Origin: Bacteroidales bacterium CF
GTDB taxonomy: Bacteria; Bacteroidota; Bacteroidia; Bacteroidales; UBA932
Assembly (NCBI GenBank): GCA_000473305.1
Contig: CP006772.1
Span: forward strand, 1-64,000
DNA: 64,000 bases
Direction: 5' to 3'
The position numbers and the translations under genes were made by a program. Under the pieces are notes generated by a model. The model ran no database searches. It was not told the origin of the DNA and was given only the letters and a program-made list of their open reading frames with translations. Positions 56,866-64,000 of the stretch are shown here, one piece after another (the first letter of the stretch is position 1; each line of letters opens with the position of its first letter).

Positions 56866-57585
56866 CTATTTAACAATAGCCTCGTACTTTCCTGATACAA
56901 CATCCCAGTTGATAATCTGCCAGAATGATTCAATGTAGTCAGGACGTCTGTTCTGATACTTGAGATAGTAAGCGTGTTCCCACACATCCATTGCAAGAAT
57001 CGGTGTTCCCTGCTTCTCGGCTACATCCATCAGAGGGCTCTCCTGGTTAGCTGTTGAGGAGACAAAAAGCTCACCTTTATCATCAACGCTCAGCCAGGCC
57101 CACCCGCTTCCAAAACGAGTCTTGCCGGCATCGGTAAACTGCTTTTTCAGTTCATCCATTGAGCCGAACTTTTTGTTGATTGCCTCTGCTAGTTTTGCCG
57201 ATGGCTTACCACTGTTTGGCTTAATGCTCTCCCAGTAGATTACGTGATTGTAAAATCCGCCTCCGTTGTTCTTGACAGCAGCAGGATACTTGCTTATGTT
57301 CTTGAATACCTCCAGGATTGTCAGTTTTTCAGCATCTGTCCCTTTGACTGCCGCGAGGAAATTATCGAAGTATGCCTTCTGGTGTTTACCATAGTGAATC
57401 TCGACTGTCTGCTGGTCGATGAATGGTTCAAGTGCGCCTGTTGAATATGGAAGTTGTGGAAATTCAAGTGTGTTTATTGCTTTCATTGATATACATTTTT
57501 TATTGTTAGATAGTCCGTTATTATTCTGAGCTGATGCCAATAATGGTACAGCTATAAGAATCAGTAGTGATATTATATTTTTCAT
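56866..57585 (-). CDS. Superoxide dismutase (Fe/Mn) with signal peptide
   Basis: Dismutes superoxide. ATG at 57585 starts a signal peptide (MKNIISLLILIAVPLLASAQ) before a complete Fe/Mn-SOD: metal ligands His64, His114, Asp200, His204 in EIHYGKH, YNHVIYW and DVWEHAYYL. The upstream in-frame TTG at 57615 is rejected. Most Bacteroidales SODs are cytosolic; this one appears exported to the periplasm. A short linker (residues 20-36) separates the signal from the domain. Confidence 0.92.
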   Translation of the reverse strand: MKNIISLLILIAVPLLASAQNNNGLSNNKKCISMKAINTLEFPQLPYSTGALEPFIDQQTVEIHYGKHQKAYFDNFLAAVKGTDAEKLTILEVFKNISKYPAAVKNNGGGFYNHVIYWESIKPNSGKPSAKLAEAINKKFGSMDELKKQFTDAGKTRFGSGWAWLSVDDKGELFVSSTANQESPLMDVAEKQGTPILAMDVWEHAYYLKYQNRRPDYIESFWQIINWDVVSGKYEAIVK

Positions 57586-57649
57586 AAATCTCTTGTTTAT
57601 AGAAATAACAGACAAGAGAGAATTTTGTTTAAAAGGGAAGAATAATTAC

Positions 57650-58189
57650 TTACCTTTTTCGCTCGACAACAACAAATTCAAACGGGTATTCAAATTTTTC
57701 CCCGCGTTGAAATGATTCCCTGTGAATCTCATTCCATTCAGAAAGATTTATTTTAGGGAAAAAGGTGTCGGCATCTTCTATGGTTGTGTGAACCAATGTC
57801 GCATAAATCTTTGTGGCGACAGGTATTGCTTGTCTGTATATCTCCCCGCCACCGATAACGAATATCTCTTCTTTAGAATTGTCAGTTTGTCCGGGATCTT
57901 TGGGAATGGAGGCAGCCGCTATGGCTCCCTCAAAAGAGGGGTAAAATTCTACTCCGGGAACCTTACTCTCTGCGAGAGAACGGCTTACAACTATGTTTCT
58001 TCTGTTGGGAAGAGGTCTTCCTATTGATTCCCAGGTTTTTCTGCCCATTATAATGGTATGACCTCCTGTGATGCCCTTGAAGTATCGCAAGTCTTCGGTA
58101 ATATGCCAAAGCAAACGGTTGTCTCTTCCGATTGCCCTGTTGTCGGCAAATGCTACAATGATTGAGATGGTTGGTTTTTCAGGTCTCAT
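57650..58189 (-). CDS. folA: Dihydrofolate reductase
   Basis: Reduces dihydrofolate to tetrahydrofolate with NADPH, regenerating the cofactor consumed by ThyA. Conserved ISIIVAFADNRAIGRDNRLLW opens the domain (split here as ISIIVAFADN and RAIGRDNRLLW), with DLRYFKGITGGHTIIMGRKT and the C-terminal substrate region. ATG at 58189 (MRPEKPT, 179 residues) is preferred over a TTG at 58219 six bases after thyA. It forms an operon with thyA. Confidence 0.94.
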   Translation of the reverse strand: MRPEKPTISIIVAFADNRAIGRDNRLLWHITEDLRYFKGITGGHTIIMGRKTWESIGRPLPNRRNIVVSRSLAESKVPGVEFYPSFEGAIAAASIPKDPGQTDNSKEEIFVIGGGEIYRQAIPVATKIYATLVHTTIEDADTFFPKINLSEWNEIHRESFQRGEKFEYPFEFVVVERKR

Positions 58190-58224
58190 ATTCTGTTGGT
58201 TTACTGACTGTTCTGTCAAATGGG

Positions 58225-59019
58225 TCAGACCGCAATAGGGGCCTTGATTCCGGGATATGGGTCATATCCCTCCAGCTTGAAATCTTCGTATTTGAATCCG
58301 AATATATCTTTTATATCCGGGTTGATAATCATTTTTGGGAGCGGCCGGGGGGTACGTGTCAGTTGCAGCTCCACTTGTTCAAAATGGTTTGTATAGATGT
58401 GTGTATCACCGAAAGAGTGTATGAACTCCCCCGGCCGCAACCCGCACACCTGTGCCACCATCATTGTAAGCAGTGCGTATGATGCAATATTGAACGGAAC
58501 GCCGATAAAGACATCGGCACTTCTCTGGTACAACTGGCAGCTTAACTTACCATCTGCAACATAGAACTGAAACAGGGCGTGGCATGGAGGCAGGGCCATC
58601 TTGTCAATCTCTGCAGGATTCCAGGCTGAGACAATATGTCTGCGTGAATCGGGATTCTTTTTTATCCCCTCAATAAGAAGTGATATCTGATCGATACTTT
58701 TTCCGTCCGGGGCCGGCCAGGAGCGCCACTGATGCCCGTAAACAGGACCAAGCTCCCCGTCCGGGCCGGCCCACTCATCCCATATACTCACACCATTGTC
58801 GTGAAGGTACTTTATGTTTGTATCTCCCTTCAGAAACCATAACAACTCGTGAATGATTGATTTCAGATGCAGTTTTTTTGTGGTAAGCACCGGAAAACCC
58901 TCGTCGAGATCAAACCTCATCTGGTAGCCGAACACACTTTTTGTTCCGGTTCCCGTACGGTCACTCTTGAGGTTTCCGTTGGTCATAATGTGTTGTAGAA
59001 GAGTCAGATATTGTTTCAT
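58225..59019 (-). CDS. thyA: Thymidylate synthase
   Basis: Converts dUMP to dTMP using methylene-tetrahydrofolate. The catalytic Cys lies in [11 protein letters not shown], followed by [20 protein letters not shown] and the dUMP-binding Arg/Asn residues; the C-terminus ends PGIKAPIAV. The 264-residue length is exactly that of the compact E. coli type. It is followed by folA. A TATATTTG element (minus strand, 59064-59071) is a probable -7 box. Confidence 0.96.
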   Translation of the reverse strand: MKQYLTLLQHIMTNGNLKSDRTGTGTKSVFGYQMRFDLDEGFPVLTTKKLHLKSIIHELLWFLKGDTNIKYLHDNGVSIWDEWAGPDGELGPVYGHQWRSWPAPDGKSIDQISLLIEGIKKNPDSRRHIVSAWNPAEIDKMALPPCHALFQFYVADGKLSCQLYQRSADVFIGVPFNIASYALLTMMVAQVCGLRPGEFIHSFGDTHIYTNHFEQVELQLTRTPRPLPKMIINPDIKDIFGFKYEDFKLEGYDPYPGIKAPIAV

Positions 59020-59160
59020 TTTCTAAAAAGTCAGATTACGAGATTCAAATATTCCCTTAAAGACAAATATAAGGACTTTTAGGGTATTTGCCTTCTGGTG
59101 CGTCTTATTATATGACAGCACTGATTTTAAACAGTTAGGCGTTTTTTAAACATTTACACT

Positions 59161-59586
59161 ATGTTCAGGAAAGCAATTATTGTGATTACGGCTATTTTAA
59201 TGGTCTCTTTGCTATATGCACGGCCACATTATAAAGACGGCACATACATGGGAGTCTCGAGATCCTGCTACACGCAGGAACCGTATTACGGAATAACTAA
59301 AATCACGGTAGAAAGAGGTCTAATTGTAAGTATCAGCTTTATTGTCAGGGACTCTTTAAAACATGAGGATTTCTCTGAAACGTATGAAAGGCATTTCGCA
59401 GGTAATCCTGAATATATAAAACAGTGCAGAAATGACTGGCAGGGAATCTGTTCCTACCCCAAGTCCCTGCTGCAACACCAGAATATCTCAAAAGTCGATG
59501 CTACCTCAGGAGCAACTTGGTCCTACAATCTCTTCAAGGATTCATTCAACCAGGCTGTAGGCAAGATGAAGCATCAGACCAGATGA
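59161..59586 (+). CDS. Small secreted FMN-binding domain protein
   Basis: 141 residues: a signal peptide or anchor (residues 1-20), then an FMN_bind domain opening with HYKDGTYMGVSR and carrying DATSGATWS (Asp113 to Ser121), the site at which ApbE attaches FMN covalently to Thr119. Related domains occur in NqrC/RnfG electron-transfer subunits. Stand-alone versions are thought to carry electrons outside the cytosol. No reductase or apbE is adjacent. Confidence 0.85.
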   Translation: MFRKAIIVITAILMVSLLYARPHYKDGTYMGVSRSCYTQEPYYGITKITVERGLIVSISFIVRDSLKHEDFSETYERHFAGNPEYIKQCRNDWQGICSYPKSLLQHQNISKVDATSGATWSYNLFKDSFNQAVGKMKHQTR

Positions 59587-59658
59587 GTGCCGGTTCAGAT
59601 TATTTTCTTATATTCATAAAATTTTCAGTTAATTTAATGCCCTCATTAAGTTGATTTT

Positions 59659-60798
59659 ATGAAAAAGAAAATACTCATAACCTCTCTTACAACCCTTCTG
59701 GTCATATTGGCGACAATCTCCACCTGCGCAGGCATAGGTTATATCACACAAGCCGTCAACGGGCATTTCAGGCTTATGAGGTCGAGGGTACCCATAGATA
59801 GAATCCTCAATGATCCGGCACAGGATACCCTTCTCAAGCAGAAGCTCCACATGGTCCGGCAGATACATGAGTTCGCGGTCAGGGAGCTCGGCTTGCCTGA
59901 CAACAAAAGCTACACACTATATGCCGAGATTAAAACCGAAGAGTTGGGATGGAATATCTATTGCGCACCGGAATTCTCGACAAATCCCAGGAAATGGCGT
60001 TTTCCGATAGCAGGCAGCACTGTCTACAGAGGCTATTTCTCACAAAAGATGGCAATCAGGTATGCCCGCAAGATGGAGCGAAAGGGTTATGATGTATACA
60101 TTACACCAATAGTGGCATACTCCACACTAGGTTTTTTCAACGATCCGATTCTCAACACACACCTCAGGATGGACACCGTTCGCCTTGCCGGTATGATAAT
60201 CCACGAAATGGCCCACCAGAGGTATTACAACAAAAAGGATTCACGCTTCAGCGAGAGCTTTGCAGTAGCCGTGGAGCGGGCCGGCGTTTTACGATGGCTT
60301 CAATCAATCAATCGTCCTGACCAGATGTCCAAAGCACAAAAAATGTGGGCTAGACAAGACAGCATCAACAACCTCTATCTGGCTGCCCGAGACACCCTTT
60401 CAAAACTCTATGCCACCGTCGGCCCGCCCCTGACCTCACAAGACACCGCAACCCTTCGCCGGCAGAAAGACTCAGTTTTTAACCGCCTCTCACTCCGAAT
60501 CAAAGAGCTGAACCAAACTTTAGGAATATCCGCAACACAAGGTACTCAATCTCCAACCAACATCTCTGTGAAAAAAGCATTTGAGACAAAAAAACCTGAG
60601 ACAATAACATCCACAAATAACTACGACATCAAAGCCAGAGGTACCAATATCACTACCAGTATTCCCGAAGAGTTCAGAAAAATGAGCAACGCCCGCCTAA
60701 TCCCCGTGAGCACCTACTACTCCCTCGTCCCCACATTCCTCCGCCAACTCGACAGCCTCAACGGAGATTTCAGCAAGTTTTATTATTTGTGGCACTGA
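59659..60798 (+). CDS. Predicted zinc metallopeptidase (aminopeptidase family, DUF2265-type)
   Basis: 379 residues: an N-terminal hydrophobic segment (6-27), then GYITQAVNGHFRLM, a family feature (about 27-40), and the zinc motif HEMAHQRYY (His182, Glu183, His186) with a probable third ligand in FSESFA (Glu199). The PF10023 family is annotated as putative aminopeptidases in Gram-negatives. The coding strand is unusually rich in C, especially the last 200 bases, unlike its G-rich neighbours. Its last codons (TTG TGG CAC TGA) belong to a 20-base repeat copied twice downstream. Confidence 0.82.
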   Translation: MKKKILITSLTTLLVILATISTCAGIGYITQAVNGHFRLMRSRVPIDRILNDPAQDTLLKQKLHMVRQIHEFAVRELGLPDNKSYTLYAEIKTEELGWNIYCAPEFSTNPRKWRFPIAGSTVYRGYFSQKMAIRYARKMERKGYDVYITPIVAYSTLGFFNDPILNTHLRMDTVRLAGMIIHEMAHQRYYNKKDSRFSESFAVAVERAGVLRWLQSINRPDQMSKAQKMWARQDSINNLYLAARDTLSKLYATVGPPLTSQDTATLRRQKDSVFNRLSLRIKELNQTLGISATQGTQSPTNISVKKAFETKKPETITSTNNYDIKARGTNITTSIPEEFRKMSNARLIPVSTYYSLVPTFLRQLDSLNGDFSKFYYLWH

Positions 60799-60808
60799 TT
60801 TTTCTAAA
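60784..60808 (+). repeat. Repeat R1 (overlaps the metallopeptidase stop)
   Basis: GTGGCACTGATTTTTCTAAA (60789-60808) recurs in direct orientation at 61018-61037, and TATTTGTGGCACTGATTTTT (60784-60803) recurs inverted at 61123-61142. R1 includes the final two codons and stop of the upstream gene. Confidence 0.8.
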
Positions 60809-60838
60809 TAGAAGATTATAAGTGCTTTTTCTTTTTTC

Positions 60839-61006
60839 ATCTATCAAGTGGTTCGTGCGGCAGTGGCGGCAGGGCTGTTGCTTGCCTAAGCATTTCTAAT
60901 CAAAATGCTGACTCGCCTTCGGCTCAAACAGACGCATTTTGCTAATAAATGCTGTCGGCGCAACCCCTCGCCCCGCCGCCAACGCCCCCATCACCCCTTG
61001 ATAGAT
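60839..61006. repeat. Imperfect 168-base inverted repeat (MITE- or REP-like)
   Basis: The arms pair at three levels: ATCTATCAAG (60839-60848) with CTTGATAGAT (60997-61006), 10/10; TGGCGGCAGGGC (60864-60875) with GCCCCGCCGCCA (60970-60981), 11/12; and 60889-60908 with 60934-60953, 17/20. The middle is GC-rich and lacks a credible gene. It could be a miniature transposable element, a REP-type palindrome, or a large terminator. It makes up most of the 410-base gene-free stretch at 60799-61208. Confidence 0.65.
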
Positions 61007-61017
61007 TTAGAAAAAAT

Positions 61018-61037
61018 GTGGCACTGATTTTTCTAAA
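61018..61037 (+). repeat. Repeat R2 (direct copy of R1)
   Basis: GTGGCACTGATTTTTCTAAA, identical to 60789-60808. With R1 it brackets the large inverted repeat, as a target-site duplication would, though 20 bases is long for one. Confidence 0.8.
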
Positions 61038-61122
61038 GGCCAGAATTACTGACTTTTGTATGAGAGAAGTCTTTGCCACTACAATTAAGCATTTTGTAAC
61101 TATTAGAAATACAACACTATGC

Positions 61123-61142
61123 AAAAATCAGTGCCACAAATA
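61123..61142 (-). repeat. Repeat R3 (inverted copy)
   Basis: The reverse complement of this 20-mer is TATTTGTGGCACTGATTTTT, identical to 60784-60803. It lies just upstream of a TATATTTG element (61147-61154) that may serve the GIN-domain gene. Confidence 0.75.
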
Positions 61143-61208
61143 TTACTATATTTGTAATATTTGCCCAACGTATTCGTCTAATAATAATGAACACAAACCT
61201 GACTTAAA

Positions 61209-61931
61209 ATGAAAAAGATCTTTTACCTCACAGTGGCGTTGATTATAATAGTAATGTCATCGTGCACATTCCCGGGAATGATTTCTGTAAGACCGGAAGG
61301 AGCATATATATCAAAGGATATACAACCGGAAAGCTTTGAGAGCATCTCAGTCTCCAGTGGATTTGAACTCGTAGTTACACAGGATACCGTACAAAGTTTG
61401 TCAATAGAGACTTATGAGAATGTTTTCAAACACCTGGAAGTCCAGATAGTAGACAACACGCTAATGATCTCACCAAAGGACGGAGTTAATTTTTTTGGTG
61501 AGCCTAAAGTCAAGATACATATCACCACACCGGTTTTAAAGGAGTTGTCGCTGTCAGGAGGCAGCAGAGCAGAACTGATAAACGGATATAAAGGTGAACA
61601 GGTTGAGGTTTCTCTCAGCGGAGGAAGCAGGGTATATGGCATGACAAATGTGAAATTTCTGGGAGTGGATCTCTCCGGCGGATCCAGGTCAGAAATAAAT
61701 GGAATGGTAGATTATTTCTCTCTTACCTCTTCAGGTGGAAGTAAAAGCAGACATCTTGATATGATAGCCAGAAAGTGCAGTGCATCAATTTCCGGAGGAG
61801 GTTCTCTTGAAATATCAGTCTCAGACAGCCTGGACGTTGATTGTTCCGGCGGGTCCAGAGTGAATTATAAGGGTTCTCCGGTTATCACATCACAACTTTC
61901 AGGAGGCTCGGACCTGGAGAAAGTTGATTAA
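61209..61931 (+). CDS. GIN-domain (DUF2807) lipoprotein
   Basis: 240 residues with lipobox VMSSC (Cys19) and a beta-solenoid of short repeats rich in SGGSR (LSLSGGSRAEL, VSLSGGSRVYG, VDLSGGSRSEI, SSGGSKSRH, CSGGSRVNY). This is the putative auto-transporter adhesin head (GIN) domain, widespread in Bacteroidota surface or periplasmic lipoproteins; its role is not established. It stands directly before the ECF sigma gene, same strand, 77 bases apart. Confidence 0.9.
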   Translation: MKKIFYLTVALIIIVMSSCTFPGMISVRPEGAYISKDIQPESFESISVSSGFELVVTQDTVQSLSIETYENVFKHLEVQIVDNTLMISPKDGVNFFGEPKVKIHITTPVLKELSLSGGSRAELINGYKGEQVEVSLSGGSRVYGMTNVKFLGVDLSGGSRSEINGMVDYFSLTSSGGSKSRHLDMIARKCSASISGGGSLEISVSDSLDVDCSGGSRVNYKGSPVITSQLSGGSDLEKVD

Positions 61932-62008
61932 TTGCCTATTTTTGCGTTTGTCGTTATTTATCTTTAAAATTGTACCGTCTCCTGCTTACTCGATACAAAA
62001 CGACAATA

Positions 62009-62599
62009 ATGCAGACACCACGGCGCTTCTATGATAAACTGAACAGTGAGGAATTGCTCAAAGCTATTGCTGAGGGTAATGAAGATGCCTACTCTTCACT
62101 TTTCACTATGTATTATGCGCAACTTTTCTCATACGCCTGCAGGATTATGAATGACAGGAACGAAGCTGAAGAGTGCGTCCAGTCTACATTCTGCCATATA
62201 TGGGATATACACGGAAAACTTGAGATCAGAGACTCTCTCAAGTCGTACCTTTTCAGATCGGTATACAATAATTGTATTACCAGACTCCGGCAGAGGAAGG
62301 CATTGGCAAAGTACGAAGAGTCAGGACAACTGGATCTCTACTTTGCACGAGTCGTGCAAAACCCTCAGGCAGAGATGAGATTAATCGATTCTGAGACAAG
62401 GAGGGAAATACTACGAACAATTGCATCTCTTCCTGAAAGATGTCGTGAGATATTTGTAAAGTGTAAGATTGAGGGAAAGACATATGCGGAAGTTGCTGAA
62501 AACATGGATATTTCTGTCAAGACAGTCGAGAATCAGATGACTATCGCATACAAGAAGCTCCGGGAGAAGCTAAGCTGGTTACTGCTTATCTATCTTTAA
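62009..62599 (+). CDS. RNA polymerase ECF sigma factor
   Basis: 196 residues from ATG at 62009 (MQTPRRFYDK); an in-frame TTG at 61970 is less likely. Region 2 (YSSLFTMYYAQLFSYACRIM; DEEA-like EAEECVQSTF) and region 4 with its helix-turn-helix (EGKTYAEVAENMDISVKTVE) are visible. The family in Bacteroidota typically works with a FecR anti-sigma factor and a SusC-type transducer, which is exactly the order here. Confidence 0.93.
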   Translation: MQTPRRFYDKLNSEELLKAIAEGNEDAYSSLFTMYYAQLFSYACRIMNDRNEAEECVQSTFCHIWDIHGKLEIRDSLKSYLFRSVYNNCITRLRQRKALAKYEESGQLDLYFARVVQNPQAEMRLIDSETRREILRTIASLPERCREIFVKCKIEGKTYAEVAENMDISVKTVENQMTIAYKKLREKLSWLLLIYL

Positions 62600-62672
62600 A
62601 AATTTTAAAAAAATCAAGAATCGTTTGGGGGTTAGACTCAATTTTATCGTCTTAAGATAAATATCAAGAGTC

Positions 62673-63842
62673 ATGAGTGATCATCAGGATGATAAAACAG
62701 ACCGTCTTTTATCCAGAATCCTAAACGGAAGTGCGAATTCCGCGGATATTGAACTCTTTGCAGAATGGATAAAGGATCTCTCAAATGAGAGATATTTCGA
62801 GCAATACAAGGAGATGTGGCATGTCGCCAATGAGGTTGAGGTGAGTAAAGAGCACCTTGGGAGTTCATTGTCGGTATTTCTGGGCTATATAAGAAAGAGA
62901 AGAAGAGAGCGGCTTGTCAGGAGAAGGGTTCTTTATTCTTTGTCTGCTGCAGCAACTATCTTATTGTTTTTTGGCCTCTTTATATTTAATGATAAATATG
63001 GTCCGGTGAATTTTGGAGGCGAAGAGTCTTTTGAAGATCTTGCGTATTGTAAGGACTCAATAAAGGTGGAACTCTCGGACGGCAGAGTTGTAAACCCGAT
63101 AAACAGCACCATTCCCGGTTTTAGTGTCAATCCGGTTAATCATAGAGAAATATCTTATGCTGATAATGAACAACTCAAATCGACAAAAAAGGACAGTGTC
63201 AGATACAACTCTGTTACAATCCCTGCAGGTGAGAGATTTGCAGTTGTTCTGTCTGACGGGACAAAGGTCTACCTTAATTCCAACTCTTACATAAGATATC
63301 CGGTAAATTTCAGTGGGGATACAAGAGATGTGACTCTTGTTGGGAGGGCGTACTTTGATGTCGCAAAATCAAAGATTCCATTCATTGTCAATACTTCTGA
63401 CATGAAAGTGGAGGTGCTCGGGACATCATTCGATGTCGAGTCGAGGAAGAACGGAAAGAGTACCTCGGTGATTCTTGTAGAGGGCTCTGTTAAGGTTTTG
63501 GCCGATGGTCAAAGCAGGATAATAAGTCCCGATGAAAAGCTCTCTATAGACAGATTTAAAAGAAACATATCTGTTACAAACGTAGATGCCAAAACACTTA
63601 CCTTGTGGAAAGACGGCGTTCTTGTCCTTAAAGACAACACTTTTGATGAAATGATCGAGTCTCTGTGCTCTTGGTATGGAGTAGAAATTATTGATAACTC
63701 TACCGTACCCGAAACTGAAAGATTTAACGGTCGCTTTGACAGGGAAAACATTGCTACGGCTGTAGAGACCATCGCCCTGAGCGCAAAAGTCGGTTACAGG
63801 ATAGAGGATGGGAAATTAATAATAGAAGATTTTAAAAAATAA
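62673..63842 (+). CDS. FecR-family anti-sigma factor
   Basis: 389 residues: a cytosolic N-terminal domain (about 1-85) that should bind the sigma factor, one membrane helix (about 89-107, YSLSAAATILLFFGLFIF), a periplasmic FecR domain (about 180-300, VTIPAGERFAVVLSDGTKVY; GRAYFDVAKSKIPFIV) and a C-terminal DUF4974 domain (NTFDEMIESLCSWYGVEI). It receives the signal from the outer-membrane receptor and releases the sigma factor. 73 bases after the sigma gene. Confidence 0.94.
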   Translation: MSDHQDDKTDRLLSRILNGSANSADIELFAEWIKDLSNERYFEQYKEMWHVANEVEVSKEHLGSSLSVFLGYIRKRRRERLVRRRVLYSLSAAATILLFFGLFIFNDKYGPVNFGGEESFEDLAYCKDSIKVELSDGRVVNPINSTIPGFSVNPVNHREISYADNEQLKSTKKDSVRYNSVTIPAGERFAVVLSDGTKVYLNSNSYIRYPVNFSGDTRDVTLVGRAYFDVAKSKIPFIVNTSDMKVEVLGTSFDVESRKNGKSTSVILVEGSVKVLADGQSRIISPDEKLSIDRFKRNISVTNVDAKTLTLWKDGVLVLKDNTFDEMIESLCSWYGVEIIDNSTVPETERFNGRFDRENIATAVETIALSAKVGYRIEDGKLIIEDFKK

Positions 63843-63863
63843 AGAATTAGAAAAAATTAAAAA

Positions 63864-63906
63864 AGCGGGAGTAACTAAGGCCTGGTAAACTTTATTCCCT
63901 CCCGCT
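63864..63906 (+). other. Stem-loop between fecR and the next gene
   Basis: AGCGGGAG (63864-63871) and CTCCCGCT (63899-63906) form a perfect 8-bp GC-rich stem with a 27-base loop. No T-run follows, so it is more likely an attenuating or mRNA-protecting structure than a full intrinsic terminator. Confidence 0.4.
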
Positions 63907-63922
63907 CAACTGATCGATACCT

Positions 63923-63937
63923 TAATATAAACCAGTT
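63923..63937. promoter_or_regulatory. Third copy of the operator-like 15-mer
   Basis: TAATATAAACCAGTT is identical to the core of the repeats at 27392-27411 and 27464-27483. It lies 19 bases before the gene starting at 63956. Only the left half of the palindrome is intact. Confidence 0.35.
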
Positions 63938-63955
63938 ATTTATTTATGCAAAACT

Positions 63956-64000
63956 ATGAAAACTTTTTCACTACGGCAATTCATTTTGCTGTCGCTCTTT
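63956..64000 (+). CDS. Start of a gene, probably a SusC/RagA-type TonB-dependent receptor (cut by window)
   Basis: Fifteen codons are visible from ATG at 63956: MKTFSLRQFILLSLF, a basic start followed by a hydrophobic stretch as in a signal peptide. Only the position after sigma and FecR genes suggests a SusC-type receptor, probably with an N-terminal STN signalling domain; the visible residues alone do not show it. Confidence 0.5.
   Translation, partial: MKTFSLRQFILLSLF

Noticed and set aside
60949-61212. 87-codon plus-strand frame in the repeat region
   Set aside because: It runs through the palindrome and repeats, begins Pro-rich from the GC arm, and ends over the start of the GIN gene; no ribosome-binding or family signal.

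Overview
The window looks like chromosomal DNA from a member of the Bacteroidales (phylum Bacteroidota). The signs are promoters of the TTTG / TAnnTTTG type, a single-polypeptide LDH-type malate dehydrogenase, an ECF sigma / FecR / (start of a) SusC-type unit at the right edge, several 6-bladed beta-propeller lipoproteins, GIN-domain and C45-type secreted proteins, and the envelope gene order coaX - outer membrane protein - TPR protein - lptC - CNNM protein - PpiD-like isomerase. I cannot name a genus. Almost everything is core or near-core genome. I see no phage, insertion sequence, CRISPR array or rRNA; there is one tRNA.

Layout. 0.2-3.1 kb: leftward operon (AhpD-like protein, ybeY, mnmG), with two near-perfect parS-like 16-mers, one inside mnmG and one just downstream of it. 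3.1-6.3 kb: rightward mdh, tRNA-Ala(GGC), TonB-type protein and hflX. 6.3-8.2 kb: leftward hydrolase and P1-family peptidase pair. 8.3-11.6 kb: a small lipoprotein and a leftward sdhAB pair without a cytochrome subunit. 11.7-16.2 kb: a secreted GH20 hexosaminidase, then leftward C45-type hydrolase and ruvB. 16.2-16.6 kb: an AT-rich gene-free stretch with DnaA-box-like 9-mers, a candidate replication origin. 16.6-28.4 kb: uninterrupted rightward genes (mfd, coaX, envelope biogenesis cluster, then a small membrane protein plus winged-helix regulator with a clear operator). 28.4-35.5 kb: ychF, a nuclease-fold protein, rsmA, an ABC permease and mutS. 35.5-41.5 kb: a rightward group with a beta-lactamase-fold hydrolase, a glycosyltransferase, a YfhO-type membrane protein and two small unknowns.

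41.5-54.2 kb is a leftward seven-gene block: three paralogous beta-propeller lipoproteins, then TolC-type, HlyD-type and two different RND permease genes, tightly spaced from the second gene on. It is the best candidate here for a little-described system. 54.4-59.0 kb carries an SNF-type transporter, an FMN-dependent dioxygenase-like enzyme, a superoxide dismutase with a signal peptide, and thyA-folA. 59.2-60.8 kb has a small secreted flavin-binding protein and a membrane-anchored metallopeptidase. 60.8-61.2 kb is a non-coding, repeat-built stretch resembling a miniature mobile element. 61.2-64.0 kb holds a GIN-domain lipoprotein, an ECF sigma factor, a FecR anti-sigma factor and the first 15 codons of a gene that is probably a SusC-type receptor.

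Taken together, the left end and the 16 kb gap suggest the chromosome's origin region: parS-like sites, a change from mainly leftward to mainly rightward genes, and DnaA-box-like sequences. This is inference and needs a whole-genome skew plot to settle.
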